The notes beneath the pieces were generated by a model that worked only from the letters and a program-made list of their open reading frames with translations, was not told where the DNA came from and did no database searches. The position numbers and the translations under genes were made by a program. This document shows, piece by piece, positions 49,564 to 59,154 of a stretch of 64,000 nt of DNA; within the stretch, counting starts at the first letter, position 1, and every line of letters starts with the position of its first letter. Location: contig NZ_JAPMOU010000022.1 in assembly GCF_028858535.1 (NCBI RefSeq), positions 1-64,000 on the forward strand, given 5' to 3'. This stretch comes from Spartinivicinus poritis (GTDB lineage Bacteria > Pseudomonadota > Gammaproteobacteria > Pseudomonadales > Zooshikellaceae).

Positions 49564-49627
49564 CATATTGACGCTTTGGTATAAACCAGCGGCTTGGCGT
49601 GTTGAAAGCCAAGCCGCTGATTATAAG

Positions 49628-50641
49628 TCATATATTAATTGGTCTTATACCAATTGAGTGGCGGATCTTCTCTAAAAGAGGAGTGGTTTCAGCCCGAGCT
49701 TTCGCTGCGCCTTTATTTAACACATCTTCAATATAATCAGGATTACTGAGCAGTTCTTCATACTTGGCTCTTGGTTCTTTAAGATGATTGTTTAAGTATT
49801 CAAACAACTCTTGTTTTAGCTCACCCCAAGCAGCACCGGCTTCGTATTGAGCACGCTTAGCTTGGATTTCCTCTTCAGTAGCAAATGCGCTGTAGATCTC
49901 AAACAGCGTACAGCTATGTGGGTCTTTAGGCTCGCCTGGCTCTAAAGAGTTGGTTTTAATTTTCATGATCAACTTACGTAATTTTTTCTCTGGCACAAAT
50001 AACGGAATAGTATTGTCATAACTTTTACTCATCTTCCGTCCATCAAGCCCACTCAGTACAGCTGAATCTACGTCAACGACTGCATCAGGTAGGTTGAAGC
50101 CAACTTTGTAATGATGGTTCATTCGCCCAGCAATATCTCTGGTCATTTCCAGATGTTGAATTTGGTCTTTGCCTACAGGCACTTTTTGTGCGTTTAGCAC
50201 CAAAATATCTGCAGCCATCAAGACGGGATAGCCAAACAGTCCCATAGTGATGCCTTTATCAGGGTCGCTTGAGCCTTCGTCTTCATTGAGTTGTACCGCC
50301 GCTTTGTATGCATGAGCGCGATTCATCAGGCCTTTAGCTGTGAGGCAGGAAATGATCCAGTTTAGCTCCATTATTTCTGGAATATCAGACTGCCGATAAA
50401 AACAAGCCTTGTCGGTATCTAAGCCAAGAGCTAGCCAGGTTGCTGCAATTTCTTTAGTGGACTGATGAACCCTTTCTGGGTCGCGAGCTTTAACAATGGC
50501 ATGGTAATCAGCCAAAAAGTAGTAAGACTGAACATCGTCTTGTTTACTGGCTTCGATTGCAGGGCGAATGGCTCCAACATAGTTTCCTAAGTGAGGGGTT
50601 CCTGTAGTGGTTATCCCTGTTAATACTCTGGTTTTACTCAT
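49628..50641 (-). CDS. trpS: tryptophanyl-tRNA synthetase
   Basis: A 337-residue class I synthetase charging tRNA-Trp. The HIGH-like motif is TPHLGN (residues ~15-20) and the KMSKS motif is in GRKMSKSYDN (~200). The length matches bacterial TrpRS. It lacks the N-terminal extension found in some Pseudomonas TrpRS. A perfect TATAAT lies 43 bases upstream on the same strand. Confidence 0.96.
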   Translation of the reverse strand: MSKTRVLTGITTTGTPHLGNYVGAIRPAIEASKQDDVQSYYFLADYHAIVKARDPERVHQSTKEIAATWLALGLDTDKACFYRQSDIPEIMELNWIISCLTAKGLMNRAHAYKAAVQLNEDEGSSDPDKGITMGLFGYPVLMAADILVLNAQKVPVGKDQIQHLEMTRDIAGRMNHHYKVGFNLPDAVVDVDSAVLSGLDGRKMSKSYDNTIPLFVPEKKLRKLIMKIKTNSLEPGEPKDPHSCTLFEIYSAFATEEEIQAKRAQYEAGAAWGELKQELFEYLNNHLKEPRAKYEELLSNPDYIEDVLNKGAAKARAETTPLLEKIRHSIGIRPINI

Positions 50642-50683
50642 GGCATTTGCAGTTATCTAATATAGGCTTATCGAAAACGAAAA

Positions 50684-50689
50684 ATTATA
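50684..50689 (-). promoter_or_regulatory. -10 element of trpS
   Basis: On the minus strand TATAAT lies 43 bases before the trpS ATG. No good -35 is visible; the upstream region is formed by a REP-like fragment with TTCGCGAATGG. Confidence 0.4.
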
Positions 50690-50776
50690 CACCTGGAGAT
50701 GTAGCTTTCGCGAATGGTTTTTGGGTGGCTCATATGAAGTGATAGGGTGCCCTATCTATGGTAGGAAAACAGTCAA

Positions 50777-50810
50777 GAAAAAAGCCAGTGTTGAAGTCTC
50801 AACACTGGCT
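50777..50810 (-). terminator. strong minus-strand terminator upstream of trpS
   Basis: A perfect 12-base stem AGCCAGTGTTGA/TCAACACTGGCT with a four-base loop is followed on the minus strand by a run of T. No annotated gene on that strand ends here, so it implies an unrecognised transcript from the right. Confidence 0.8.
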
Positions 50811-50842
50811 ATCTAAAGAAGAGAGAGTTTGTATGTTTGTTA

Positions 50843-50968
50843 TTACTCGCTTGTAGGTAGTTTCCACAATGTAGTGGGTACAACTACGAATTTTGTATTT
50901 TTCTTCAGCTGATACACTTACACGCAGTTAAGTTACTCGCTTGACTCCTAATTGGTACACTTTCACGC
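50843..50968. repeat. duplicated motif pair between opposing terminators
   Basis: TTACTCGCTTG occurs at 50843-50853 and 50933-50943. The partner motif yTGrTACACTTnCACGC occurs at 50909-50925 and 50952-50968. The two units differ by a roughly 47-base insert in the first. On the minus strand each unit can begin a short peptide containing VYQL. Confidence 0.6.
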
Positions 50969-51005
50969 CCTAGCATCCCTCCTAATACGCTAGGGCTTTT
51001 TTTTT
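50967..51005 (+). terminator. orphan strong plus-strand terminator
   Basis: GCCCTAGC (50967-50974) pairs with GCTAGGGC (50989-50996), followed by nine T. No plus-strand gene precedes it within 1.4 kb, which points to a small RNA ending here. Confidence 0.85.
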
Positions 51006-51207
51006 GCTTGCTCGATAATACTCCCTAAATTTGTTTCGGTCTATACCTATATAGGAAATTCTTAGATTATTTTTGCCTTTGTTTCAAAAGTACACGACAT
51101 AGAGTGCAAGAGACTAAGACTATCATCTTGTTTTAGTACCCTTTCTTTATTACCCCTACAACCAGCCAAGTCCGTTCAAACTGTTAAAGCATATACTCTT
51201 AGCTTTA

Positions 51208-51235
51208 TTGATTAGAAATAAAGTATGATTACAAT
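51208..51235 (+). promoter_or_regulatory. possible promoter of the bicupin gene
   Basis: TTGATT (51208-51213) and TACAAT (51230-51235) are separated by 16 bases, about 85 bases before the start codon. A CTATC/GATAG inverted repeat follows immediately and could be an operator. Confidence 0.4.
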
Positions 51236-51321
51236 AGCTATCTATTGATAGGTTGGTTGGCTGTTTCCTATGGCTTAAACTCACAAGTAGTGCTAGTGGA
51301 CTTACAATAAAGGAAGGAAAA

Positions 51322-52020
51322 ATGAGTAATGAATCAATGTTTGCACGGTACTCAAAAGTCAATGCAGATTTCAGTAAGCGAGTAGTGATTAGTCCAGAGA
51401 GTTATCAATGGGTTGATTCGCCAGTGAAAGAAGTGACTAGGGTGATGCTTGATCGAATTGGTATGGAGGTTGGTAGAGCAACCTCATTAGTTCGCTATGA
51501 ACCTAATAGCTATTTCACTGAGCATACACATACAGGGGGAGAGGAGGTGCTTGTTATTGAGGGGATATTTGCTGATGAGCATGGACAGTATCCTGAGGGC
51601 AGTTATATACGTAACCCCATTGGTACCTCTCATTCACCACAGGTAGGAGAGGATGGAGCGTTAATTTTTGTTAAGTTACACCAGTTTGATCCAGCAGATA
51701 CAAGCCCAATCAGAATTAATACTCAAACTCAAAGCTGGCATCCTGGGTTGGTGGCAGGTTTAGCTGTAATGCCCTTACATGAGTTTCAAGGAGAAAATAC
51801 AGCCCTGGTCAGGTGGGCGCCAAATACCCTGTTTAAGCAGCATATCCACCCAGGGGGAGAAGAAATTTTGGTGTTAAAAGGGACTTTCTATGATGAAGAG
51901 GGAGCTTATCCTGCTGGTACTTGGCTGCGCAACCCACCTTATAGTAGGCATACGCCGTATACTAAAGAAGACGGTGCATTGATTTATGTAAAAGTAGGGC
52001 ATTTGCCTCCGAAAAGCTAA
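51322..52020 (+). CDS. tandem-cupin (ChrR-like) protein
   Basis: A 232-residue bicupin. ATG 51322 with an AGGAAGGA upstream is the start; the frame runs open to 51253 without support. Two homologous cupin cores contain HTHTGGEEVLVIEG and HIHPGGEEILVLKG, each with the His-x-His...Glu metal ligands and a later histidine (TSHSP and SRHTP). This doubling resembles the cupin part of anti-sigma factor ChrR and related dioxygenase-like proteins. No partner sigma factor is adjacent, so a metalloenzyme or redox sensor role is open. Confidence 0.85.
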   Translation: MSNESMFARYSKVNADFSKRVVISPESYQWVDSPVKEVTRVMLDRIGMEVGRATSLVRYEPNSYFTEHTHTGGEEVLVIEGIFADEHGQYPEGSYIRNPIGTSHSPQVGEDGALIFVKLHQFDPADTSPIRINTQTQSWHPGLVAGLAVMPLHEFQGENTALVRWAPNTLFKQHIHPGGEEILVLKGTFYDEEGAYPAGTWLRNPPYSRHTPYTKEDGALIYVKVGHLPPKS

Positions 52021-52036
52021 AATAGGAGGTTTTTTT
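52006..52036 (+). terminator. terminator overlapping the end of the bicupin gene
   Basis: CCTCC (52006-52010) inside the last codons pairs with GGAGG (52025-52029), followed by seven T. The stem is short but the T-tract is clear. Confidence 0.5.
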
Positions 52037-52278
52037 AGAAGTTATTAATGGCTTTTTTATTGAAGACAATATTTTTGAATGAGGCTGGCCATATTAAATG
52101 GGGTGCAATAACGCTTGTAAGGGCAAGGGGTATACCTAAAAAAGTATTTATGAATAAAGCTACAATAAAAAAGTAGCCAGTTATTGTGTTGATGGGCAAA
52201 CTCTCAGAATGAGTGCCCATATAAACAGAAGCGTTATAGTTTTTTATTGTCTCCAGCGCAGTTGATTGTAGAACCTAT

Positions 52279-52737
52279 TTAAAAAATAGACCGCTTAAAC
52301 TCCCATTTATTACTATTTTGCAAGCAGGCAATAGCTGGACGAGACTCGCGAGAGATGGAGCCATTGCTATCTATTTCAACGGAAATAGAGTAATTGCGAC
52401 AGGCTTCGCCTTCACTATTGGTGTAAGTACTACCAGCAGAGAACCCAAAAGTGCCTAGTTTTTGGTTACGCCATTGGCGATACTCTCCTTCGCCAAAGTC
52501 AGCAAATGCTTGCTGAATTACATTCTCATCCTGGTCAGAAATTGACGAAAGATCAATTTCGCTGTCATAACTCCAAAGCGTCCATTTTAAAATGTGAGAT
52601 CGCTCAAATTCCCAAATTTCAACTAACTCAGTTTGGTTATTTTCTTCTGATCCTGCTGGTTTTTTAGTCGCTGCTTGGCAGCCAGATAAAATAATTAGCA
52701 CCAGACCAACTATGGTGGCTACGGATATATTTTTCAT
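52279..52737 (-). CDS. lipoprotein of unknown function
   Basis: A 152-residue protein with a lipoprotein signal: hydrophobic segment VATIVGLVLII and lipobox LSGC with the lipidated cysteine near residue 20. The mature part is acidic with tryptophan-rich segments (EIWEFERSHILKWTLW) and one further cysteine pair. No known family is recognised. A lysine soon after the cysteine (CQAATKK), and no Asp at +2, favours outer-membrane sorting. It is alone between the bicupin gene and the ycgB operon. Confidence 0.7.
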   Translation of the reverse strand: MKNISVATIVGLVLIILSGCQAATKKPAGSEENNQTELVEIWEFERSHILKWTLWSYDSEIDLSSISDQDENVIQQAFADFGEGEYRQWRNQKLGTFGFSAGSTYTNSEGEACRNYSISVEIDSNGSISRESRPAIACLQNSNKWEFKRSIF

Positions 52738-53167
52738 GGTGTTACCTTCTTACTACGCCTTAGTACTGTCTCTCGGTCTAAGCACAGGGGAGCTTCATAG
52801 AGTGCTTGCTCAATAACTTTAACGATTGTGATACAGCGTTTTAAAAATAAGTGCAACATTATTTATTGGACAAAGTAAGAAATGAAAATACTCAGCACTA
52901 ATTTAAATGTAATTTTGAGTGTTTTGTAATCATGTTCAATAGGTTATTGTGAAGTTGGTTTTTTAATTAATCAGTGGTGAGATAAATCATGTGTAGTGGT
53001 TTTTATAGGCTTCAATGACGGGAAAAGCACCTGCATGCTCAGTGAGTAGAGTTGAATAAGCGTTTACAAATAAAAAGAGAATGGTGGGGTTTTGTGAGGT
53101 TAGCCTCCTACTTGAAGACCGTAGCCTTCAAGTAGGAGGGGAAGTTGGGCTGATTTAGAAACGCTTG
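52738..53167. other. intergenic region lipoprotein/ycgB with 14-bp hairpin
   Basis: This 430-base AT-rich gap contains a perfect hairpin, CCTCCTACTTGAAG (53104-53117) with CTTCAAGTAGGAGG (53126-53139) and an eight-base loop, about 30 bases after the ycgB stop. It lacks a T-tract on the minus strand, so it may be an mRNA-protecting or rho-assisted end. I see nothing else except the presumed lipoprotein promoter. Confidence 0.5.
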
Positions 53168-54700
53168 TTAGGTTAGCTCGATTAATGACTTTTCTTCTTC
53201 CACTTCTTTGGGGGGGCAGTGGTAACTGCTATGCACTTTTTTATCTCGAATCGATTCTAAGTGTACGTCAAAACCCCATAGGTTATGGATGTGCTTCAGC
53301 ATTTCTGGTGTGGTTTTGCCTAAAGGGCGCTGTTGGTGTTGATAATGACGTAGAGTGAGAGAGCGGTCTCCTCTAACATCGACATTAAACACTTGAATAT
53401 TAGGCTCTCGGTTACCCAGGTTATACTGAGCAGCTAACGCCTCTCGTACTATGCGGTATCCTTCATCATTGTGAATAGCTTCAACTTCTAGGTAAGGTAA
53501 ATTTTCATCATCTCTAATGGAAAACAGTTTTAAATCTCGAATGACTTTAGGGGACAAAAACTGCAGTATAAAGCTTTCATCTTTGAAATTTTTCATTGCA
53601 AAATGCATGGTTTCCAGCCAGTTTGACCCAGCAATTTCAGGAAACCAATGTTTATCTTCTTCAGTTGGGTTTTCACATATACGACGAATATCCATCATCA
53701 TATGAAAACCAAGGGTATAGGGGTTAATGCCAGAATAACGAGGGTCATCAAAACTAGGCTGAAACACTACATTAGAGTGGGAGTGCAGCATTTCCATAAT
53801 AAAGCCATCAGTTACCAGGCCTTCTTCATGCAAATGATGCAAAATGGTGTAGTGCCAAAAGCAAGCCCAGCCTTCATTCATTACCTGGGTTTGTCGTTGT
53901 GGATAAAAGTATTGAGCAATTTTGCGAATAATTCGAATGACTTCTCGTTGCCAGGTTTCTAATAATGGTGCATTTTTTTCGAAGAAATAAAGAATATTTT
54001 CTTCAGGGTCATCTGGAAAACGCTTTTCTTTTTTGCCCTTTCCTTTAGACTCTTGTTTTGGAATAGTATTCCATAGTTCATTTAACTGGCGTTGGCGATA
54101 TTCTTCCCGCTCTTGCTGGCGAGCTTTTTCTTCTTCTGTTGATAATGGTGTTGGCCTTTTATAGCGGTTAACCCCATAATTCATTAAAGCATGACAGGAG
54201 TCGACTAAATCTTCAACGGCATCTATGCCATAGCGTTCTTCGCATTTACTAATATAATTTTTAGCAAACAATAAATAATCGACTATTGAGGTCGCATCAG
54301 TCCAGGTGCGGAATAAATAGTTACCTTTAAAAAAAGAGTTATGACCATAACAGGCATGGGCAATAACTAACGCCTGCATAGTCATGGTATTTTCTTCCAT
54401 TAAATAGGCAATACAGGGGCAAGAGTTAATCACTATTTCATAAGCTAACCCCATATAACCGCGGCGATAGTTTTGCTGTGTATTTAAAAATTGCTTACCG
54501 AAAGACCAATGGCTATACATTAATGGCATACCTGTTGATGCATAGGCATCCATCATTTGCTCAGAGCTAATCACTTCTATTTGGTTTGGGTATGTATCCA
54601 GTTGGTAATGTTCGGCAACCCGGCTGATTTCCTGGTCATATTTTTCAATTAATTCGAAAGTCCATTCAGAGCCTGTTGAAATAGGTTGCTTCTTTTTCAT
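53168..54700 (-). CDS. ycgB: SpoVR family protein
   Basis: A 510-residue cytoplasmic protein of the SpoVR family, named from Bacillus spore cortex formation. In proteobacteria it belongs to a stationary-phase and stress operon. Conserved blocks include [33 protein letters not shown] and [11 protein letters not shown]. Its start overlaps the yeaH stop by four bases (ATGA), so the genes are translationally coupled. The biochemical function is unknown. Confidence 0.93.
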   Translation of the reverse strand: MKKKQPISTGSEWTFELIEKYDQEISRVAEHYQLDTYPNQIEVISSEQMMDAYASTGMPLMYSHWSFGKQFLNTQQNYRRGYMGLAYEIVINSCPCIAYLMEENTMTMQALVIAHACYGHNSFFKGNYLFRTWTDATSIVDYLLFAKNYISKCEERYGIDAVEDLVDSCHALMNYGVNRYKRPTPLSTEEEKARQQEREEYRQRQLNELWNTIPKQESKGKGKKEKRFPDDPEENILYFFEKNAPLLETWQREVIRIIRKIAQYFYPQRQTQVMNEGWACFWHYTILHHLHEEGLVTDGFIMEMLHSHSNVVFQPSFDDPRYSGINPYTLGFHMMMDIRRICENPTEEDKHWFPEIAGSNWLETMHFAMKNFKDESFILQFLSPKVIRDLKLFSIRDDENLPYLEVEAIHNDEGYRIVREALAAQYNLGNREPNIQVFNVDVRGDRSLTLRHYQHQQRPLGKTTPEMLKHIHNLWGFDVHLESIRDKKVHSSYHCPPKEVEEEKSLIELT

Positions 54701-55971
54701 GCTTCCTTCCTTTCGAATAATTGCCGGAAGACTGGGTATATATCATTAACCGACTTGATTTGTTGCATCGCAAAGGTTTCTGGAAAGTCTTCTACAACTT
54801 TTTCGTATTCTCGCCACAAGTTTTGGTGGTGCCGGTCGGTAATTTCGACATAAGCAAAATACTGAACCAGAGGCATAATATGATTCACCAGAATGTCACT
54901 ACAAATAGTAGAGTCACCTTCCCAGTTGTCACCGTCAGATGCTTGGGCAACGTAGATATTCCAGTCTTGTACAGGATAACGCTCTTTAATCACATCTCGA
55001 CTTAATTCTAAAGCGCTAGAAACAATAGTGCCGCCAGTTTCCCTAGAATAGAAAAAATCATTTTCATCTACTTCTTTGGCTGAGGTGTGATGGCGAATAA
55101 AAACAACATCAATTTCTTTATAGGTTCGTTTTAGAAACAGGTAGAGTAAAATAAAAAACCGTTTGGCTATGTCTTTAATTTCTTGTGTCATGGAGCCAGA
55201 AACATCCATTACACAAAACATTACGGCTTTCGTACTTGGTACCGGTGTCTTTACATAATTGTTATATTTTAAGTCAAACTCGTCTATAAAAGGCAAACGT
55301 CTCAGCTTTAAATTAAGCTCCCGAATACGATCTTTAATTTCTTTGGCACGAATCTCATCATAAGCCCCAGGATTGACTTCCATTTCCCGTAATTCACGTT
55401 TAAGCTCGCGAATTTCTTTACGGTCAGAGCCTGATAGAGCAATGCGTCGGGCATGAGCGCTGCGTAATGAGCGAATAATATTAAGTTTTTCTGGAGTGCC
55501 TTTACTGGTAAAACCTGCCAGCCTGAATTTATAAGCTGTTGATTCTTTGAGCTGTTTTTTTACTAGGTGAGGCAGCTCCAAATCTTCAAACATGTACTCC
55601 AAAAACTCATCATGATTAATCTGGAAGGTAAAATCATCCATCCCTTCGCCTTGGTTGCTGGCACGACCAGAGCCACTGCCAGAGCCACCACCAGCCTCTG
55701 GTCGGCGAATTTTGTCACCACTGACAAACTCTTTGTTGCCAGGGTGAACGATAGTGTTTTGACCTCCTCTGCCATGATGAAAAATAGGCTCAGATAGATC
55801 CTTATCTGGTATGGTTATTTGGCTCCCGCTTTCTACATCGGTAATACTGCGCTTGTTAACTGCATCGGCCACTGCCCGCTTAATATGCTTTTTATAACGG
55901 TGCAGAAAACGCTGGCGGTTAACCGTGCTTTTATTTTTACCGTTGAGGCGTCTATCTATAATATGACTCAT
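54697..55971 (-). CDS. yeaH: YeaH family (DUF444) protein
   Basis: A 424-residue protein with a von Willebrand A-like domain. [16 protein letters not shown] near residue 260 carries the DxSxS metal site. The N-terminal part includes the glycine/serine-rich [17 protein letters not shown] linker. It follows yeaG by 28 bases and precedes ycgB with overlap. YeaH acts with the kinase YeaG in nitrogen-starvation and stress responses in enterobacteria; the exact mechanism is not settled. Confidence 0.93.
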   Translation of the reverse strand: MSHIIDRRLNGKNKSTVNRQRFLHRYKKHIKRAVADAVNKRSITDVESGSQITIPDKDLSEPIFHHGRGGQNTIVHPGNKEFVSGDKIRRPEAGGGSGSGSGRASNQGEGMDDFTFQINHDEFLEYMFEDLELPHLVKKQLKESTAYKFRLAGFTSKGTPEKLNIIRSLRSAHARRIALSGSDRKEIRELKRELREMEVNPGAYDEIRAKEIKDRIRELNLKLRRLPFIDEFDLKYNNYVKTPVPSTKAVMFCVMDVSGSMTQEIKDIAKRFFILLYLFLKRTYKEIDVVFIRHHTSAKEVDENDFFYSRETGGTIVSSALELSRDVIKERYPVQDWNIYVAQASDGDNWEGDSTICSDILVNHIMPLVQYFAYVEITDRHHQNLWREYEKVVEDFPETFAMQQIKSVNDIYPVFRQLFERKEA

Positions 55972-55999
55972 GGACTTACCTGCCGGTTAACTCAACCAA

Positions 56000-57922
56000 T
56001 TATTGTGATTTTCTTACTCTGATATACCACTCTGAAAGTAGTCTGACTTGTTTTTCGGTGTAGCCTCTTTCTATCATGCGTTTTACAAATTCGTTGTGTT
56101 TCCGTTGATCTTCGTTAGATGCTTTAGCATTAAAGGAGATGACGGGTAACAAGTCTTCTGTATTGGAGAACATTTTCTTCTCAATAACCGCGCGCATTTT
56201 TTCATAGCTAAGCCAGCTTGGGTTTTTACCTTTATTATTGGCGCGTGCCCGCAATACAAAATTAACGATTTCGTTACGGAAATCTTTTGGATTAGCAATG
56301 TTGGCTGGTTTTTCGATTTTTTCTAACTCATCATTAATTGCTTGCCGATCAAGGATATCACCTGTTTCTGGATCACGGTATTCTTGGTCTTGTATCCAGA
56401 AGTCTGCATAAGTGATATAGCGATCGAAAATATTTTGACCATATTCAGAGTAAGACTCTAGGTAAGCGGTTTGAATTTCCTTGCCAAGAAACTCAATGTA
56501 TTTAGGTGCCAGGAATTCTTTAATAAAACGTAAATAACGCTCGTGAACTTCAGGTACATATTGTTGTTGTTCGATTTGCTGTTCTAATACATAAAGTAAA
56601 TGTACTGGATTTGCAGCAATTTCACTGGGGTCAAAGTTAAATACTTTTGACAGAATTTTAAATGCAAAACGTGTCGACAGACCTTCCATTCCTTCGTCGA
56701 CACCAGCAGAGTCATGGTATTCTTGTAATGACTTAGCATTGGGGTCTGTGTCTTTCAGGTTTTGCCCATCATACACTTTCATTTTGGAGTAAATATTGGA
56801 GTTTTCTGGCTCTTTAACGCGAGATAGCACTGAAAACTGTGCCAACATTCTTAGGGTATCGGGTGCACAAGGTGCGTCTGACAGAGAGCTATTTTGTAAT
56901 AACTTCTCATAAATTTTCACTTCTTCTGTTACTCGTACACAATAAGGTACTTTGACGATATAAACCCGGTCTATAAAGGCTTCATTCGTTTTATTATTTT
57001 TAAAGCTTTGCCACTCTGATTCGTTAGAGTGGGCAAGGATAATACCCTCAAAAGGTAAACCACCCATTCCTTCAGTGCTGTTATAGTTACCTTCTTGAGT
57101 TGCTGTTAACAGTGGGTGTAGTACTTTAATAGGGGCTTTAAACATTTCCACAAACTCTAACAACCCTTGGTTGGCACGACATAAGCCACCAGAGAAACTG
57201 TATGCATCTGGGTCATGTTGAGCATATTCCTCTAACTGTCTTATATCGACTTTACCTACCAGACTGGAAATATCTTGGTTATTTTCATCACCCGGTTCAG
57301 TTTTCGAAATAGCGATTTGGTTAAGAATTGATGGATATAAGCGAACAACTTTAAATTTCGAAATATCGCCGCCATACTCTTTCAGACGTTTAACTGCCCA
57401 AGGAGACATAACACCTTTTAAATAACGTTTAGGAATACCATATTCTTCTTTTAAGATATTGCCATCTTCTAAAGGATTAAATAAGCCTAAGGGTGATTCG
57501 AATACGGGTGAGCCTTTAATAGCATAAAAGGGAATATGTTCCATTAAACTTTTAAGTCTTTCTGCTAATGAAGATTTACCTCCCCCAACAGGACCTAGTA
57601 AGTAAAGAATTTGTTTCTTTTCTTCTAGACCTTGAGCCGCGTGTTTGAAATAAGCAACGATTTGCTCAATACATTCTTCCATGCCATAAAATTCAGCGAA
57701 TGCAGGATACCGTTTAATAAGCTTGTTGGAGAAAATTCTGCTCAATCTGGGGTCGCGTGCAGTATCAATTAATTCAGGATCACCTATAGCGGCTAGCATG
57801 CGTTCAGCTGCATTAGCATATGCCATACGGTCTTTTTTACAAAGTTCTAAATACTCCTGGAGATTTATTTCTTCTTCTTGAATAGACTCATAACGACTTT
57901 TAATAGAGCTAAAAATATCCAT
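56000..57922 (-). CDS. yeaG: PrkA-type AAA+ serine protein kinase
   Basis: A 640-residue protein starting MDIFSSIKSRYE at ATG 57922; a GTG three codons upstream is less likely. The AAA+ domain has Walker A GPVGGGKSS (about residue 110). The C-terminal third resembles a kinase-like PrkA domain. YeaG/PrkA is described as a Ser/Thr kinase, and some work favours protease activity instead. It heads yeaG-yeaH-ycgB, a conserved stress operon. The 116 bases upstream are AT-rich and include ATTGC/GCAAT just after the E2 stop codon. Confidence 0.93.
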   Translation of the reverse strand: MDIFSSIKSRYESIQEEEINLQEYLELCKKDRMAYANAAERMLAAIGDPELIDTARDPRLSRIFSNKLIKRYPAFAEFYGMEECIEQIVAYFKHAAQGLEEKKQILYLLGPVGGGKSSLAERLKSLMEHIPFYAIKGSPVFESPLGLFNPLEDGNILKEEYGIPKRYLKGVMSPWAVKRLKEYGGDISKFKVVRLYPSILNQIAISKTEPGDENNQDISSLVGKVDIRQLEEYAQHDPDAYSFSGGLCRANQGLLEFVEMFKAPIKVLHPLLTATQEGNYNSTEGMGGLPFEGIILAHSNESEWQSFKNNKTNEAFIDRVYIVKVPYCVRVTEEVKIYEKLLQNSSLSDAPCAPDTLRMLAQFSVLSRVKEPENSNIYSKMKVYDGQNLKDTDPNAKSLQEYHDSAGVDEGMEGLSTRFAFKILSKVFNFDPSEIAANPVHLLYVLEQQIEQQQYVPEVHERYLRFIKEFLAPKYIEFLGKEIQTAYLESYSEYGQNIFDRYITYADFWIQDQEYRDPETGDILDRQAINDELEKIEKPANIANPKDFRNEIVNFVLRARANNKGKNPSWLSYEKMRAVIEKKMFSNTEDLLPVISFNAKASNEDQRKHNEFVKRMIERGYTEKQVRLLSEWYIRVRKSQ

Positions 57923-58038
57923 TATATTCACCCGCTGACATGTAAGTAATTAAAATTCCAAATCCATCAAACCCTTAGACTTATGATTTATAAATTTGTT
58001 AATAAAAAAAGTTATGAATATTGCGAAGCAATTAGAAC

Positions 58039-59154
58039 CTAACTTTCTAGTTCAGTTTTAATTGCCTGCAGAAATCGGGCCGCTTCTCCCCCTGTTACAG
58101 CACGATGATCAAATGTTAGGGATAAAGGCATTATTTTATGTATAACTATCTCGTTATTTATTGCAACAGGTTCTCTTCTGACGCGTCCGGTGCCTAATAT
58201 ACAAACTGTCGGGGGTACTACAATTGGGCTAGCATAACGGCCAGAGATGGTGCCGAAATTACTTAGAGTAAGTGTAGCACCTTGTAGCTCTGACGGCGGA
58301 ATTGTGCGTTTCTCTACATCTTTTCTCAGTCTATTTAGTCCTTTTCGTAAATCAGCTATATCTCGCTTTGCTACATCTCGTAACACAGGAACAAATAATC
58401 CTTGTGGGGTATCAACAGCAATACCGACATCCACTTTTTTGTGTAGCCGACGTGCCATTCGTTCGCCATCAAACCAGGCATTTAAATGGGGCTCTACTGT
58501 GCAAGCCTTAGCAAGTGCCTTAACCAGGCGAATAGTCATGTCTTCTTTGGGCTGCCAGTGATTAATATCTGCATCATCAAACAAGGTAACAGGTACAATT
58601 TCCTGATGCGCCAGTGTCATGTTTTTAGCCATATGCTTTCTAACACCAGTCAAAGGCTCTGCCTGACTACCCAGTACGGAGTTCAAGCGAGCAGCCTGTT
58701 CTACATCTTCGGTGTTGATAAACTGGTTGGCTCCCGTTGCTTTAACGGTTGATAGGTCAATATTCAGGCGTCTTGCTAAGGCTCGTACTGCTGGAGTGGC
58801 TTTTATCTGTGCTTGACGGCTAGTACTGGGTGAGGCACCGATAATAAACTCATCTTCTTCATTGTCACCTTCAGTTGCCTGCTTGATTTCACCTACAACA
58901 GTGCCTGTATCCTCATCTTCTTCATTAGCAAACTCCACTAATGGCTCGCCTGTGTGGATAGTGTCTCCTTCATTTACAAAAAGTTTGGCAATTACACCTG
59001 ACTGGGGAGCGGGAACATCAACAATGGCTTTAGCTGTTTCTACAGATACGAGTATTTGGTCTTCTTTTACCTGTTCGCCAGGTTTTACATGCCACTTCAC
59101 TATATCTGCTTCAGGAATTCCTTCACCCAGATCGGGTAATTTAAAAAATCTCAT
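58039..59154 (-). CDS. 2-oxo acid dehydrogenase E2 (dihydrolipoamide acyltransferase)
   Basis: A 371-residue acyltransferase. A single N-terminal lipoyl domain has the lipoylated lysine in VETAKAIV (~residue 43). A peripheral subunit-binding domain follows (ATPAVRALARRLNIDLS, ~118-134), then the catalytic domain with FDHRAVTGGEAARF. The usual DHRxxDG aspartate is Thr here. The start overlaps the E1-beta stop by four bases. With leucine dehydrogenase upstream, branched-chain 2-oxo acids are the likely substrates, though pyruvate is possible. Confidence 0.88.
   Translation of the reverse strand: MRFFKLPDLGEGIPEADIVKWHVKPGEQVKEDQILVSVETAKAIVDVPAPQSGVIAKLFVNEGDTIHTGEPLVEFANEEDEDTGTVVGEIKQATEGDNEEDEFIIGASPSTSRQAQIKATPAVRALARRLNIDLSTVKATGANQFINTEDVEQAARLNSVLGSQAEPLTGVRKHMAKNMTLAHQEIVPVTLFDDADINHWQPKEDMTIRLVKALAKACTVEPHLNAWFDGERMARRLHKKVDVGIAVDTPQGLFVPVLRDVAKRDIADLRKGLNRLRKDVEKRTIPPSELQGATLTLSNFGTISGRYASPIVVPPTVCILGTGRVRREPVAINNEIVIHKIMPLSLTFDHRAVTGGEAARFLQAIKTELES

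Larger units (their letters stand above)
50642..51321. other. 680-base intergenic region trpS/bicupin gene
   Basis: The longest gap in the window. From left to right it holds the trpS -10 box, a REP-like fragment (about 50700-50750, containing TTCGCGAATGG), a minus-strand terminator, a stretch with duplicated motifs, a plus-strand terminator with no gene before it, a CCTATATAGG palindrome near 51046 and the promoter of the bicupin gene. No conventional coding frame is present. Confidence 0.5.

Noticed and set aside
50649-50813. A tryptophan attenuator controlling trpS
   Set aside because: The terminator hairpin lies upstream of the likely trpS -10 box and only one Trp codon occurs in the candidate leader frame; kept only as an alternative in the findings.
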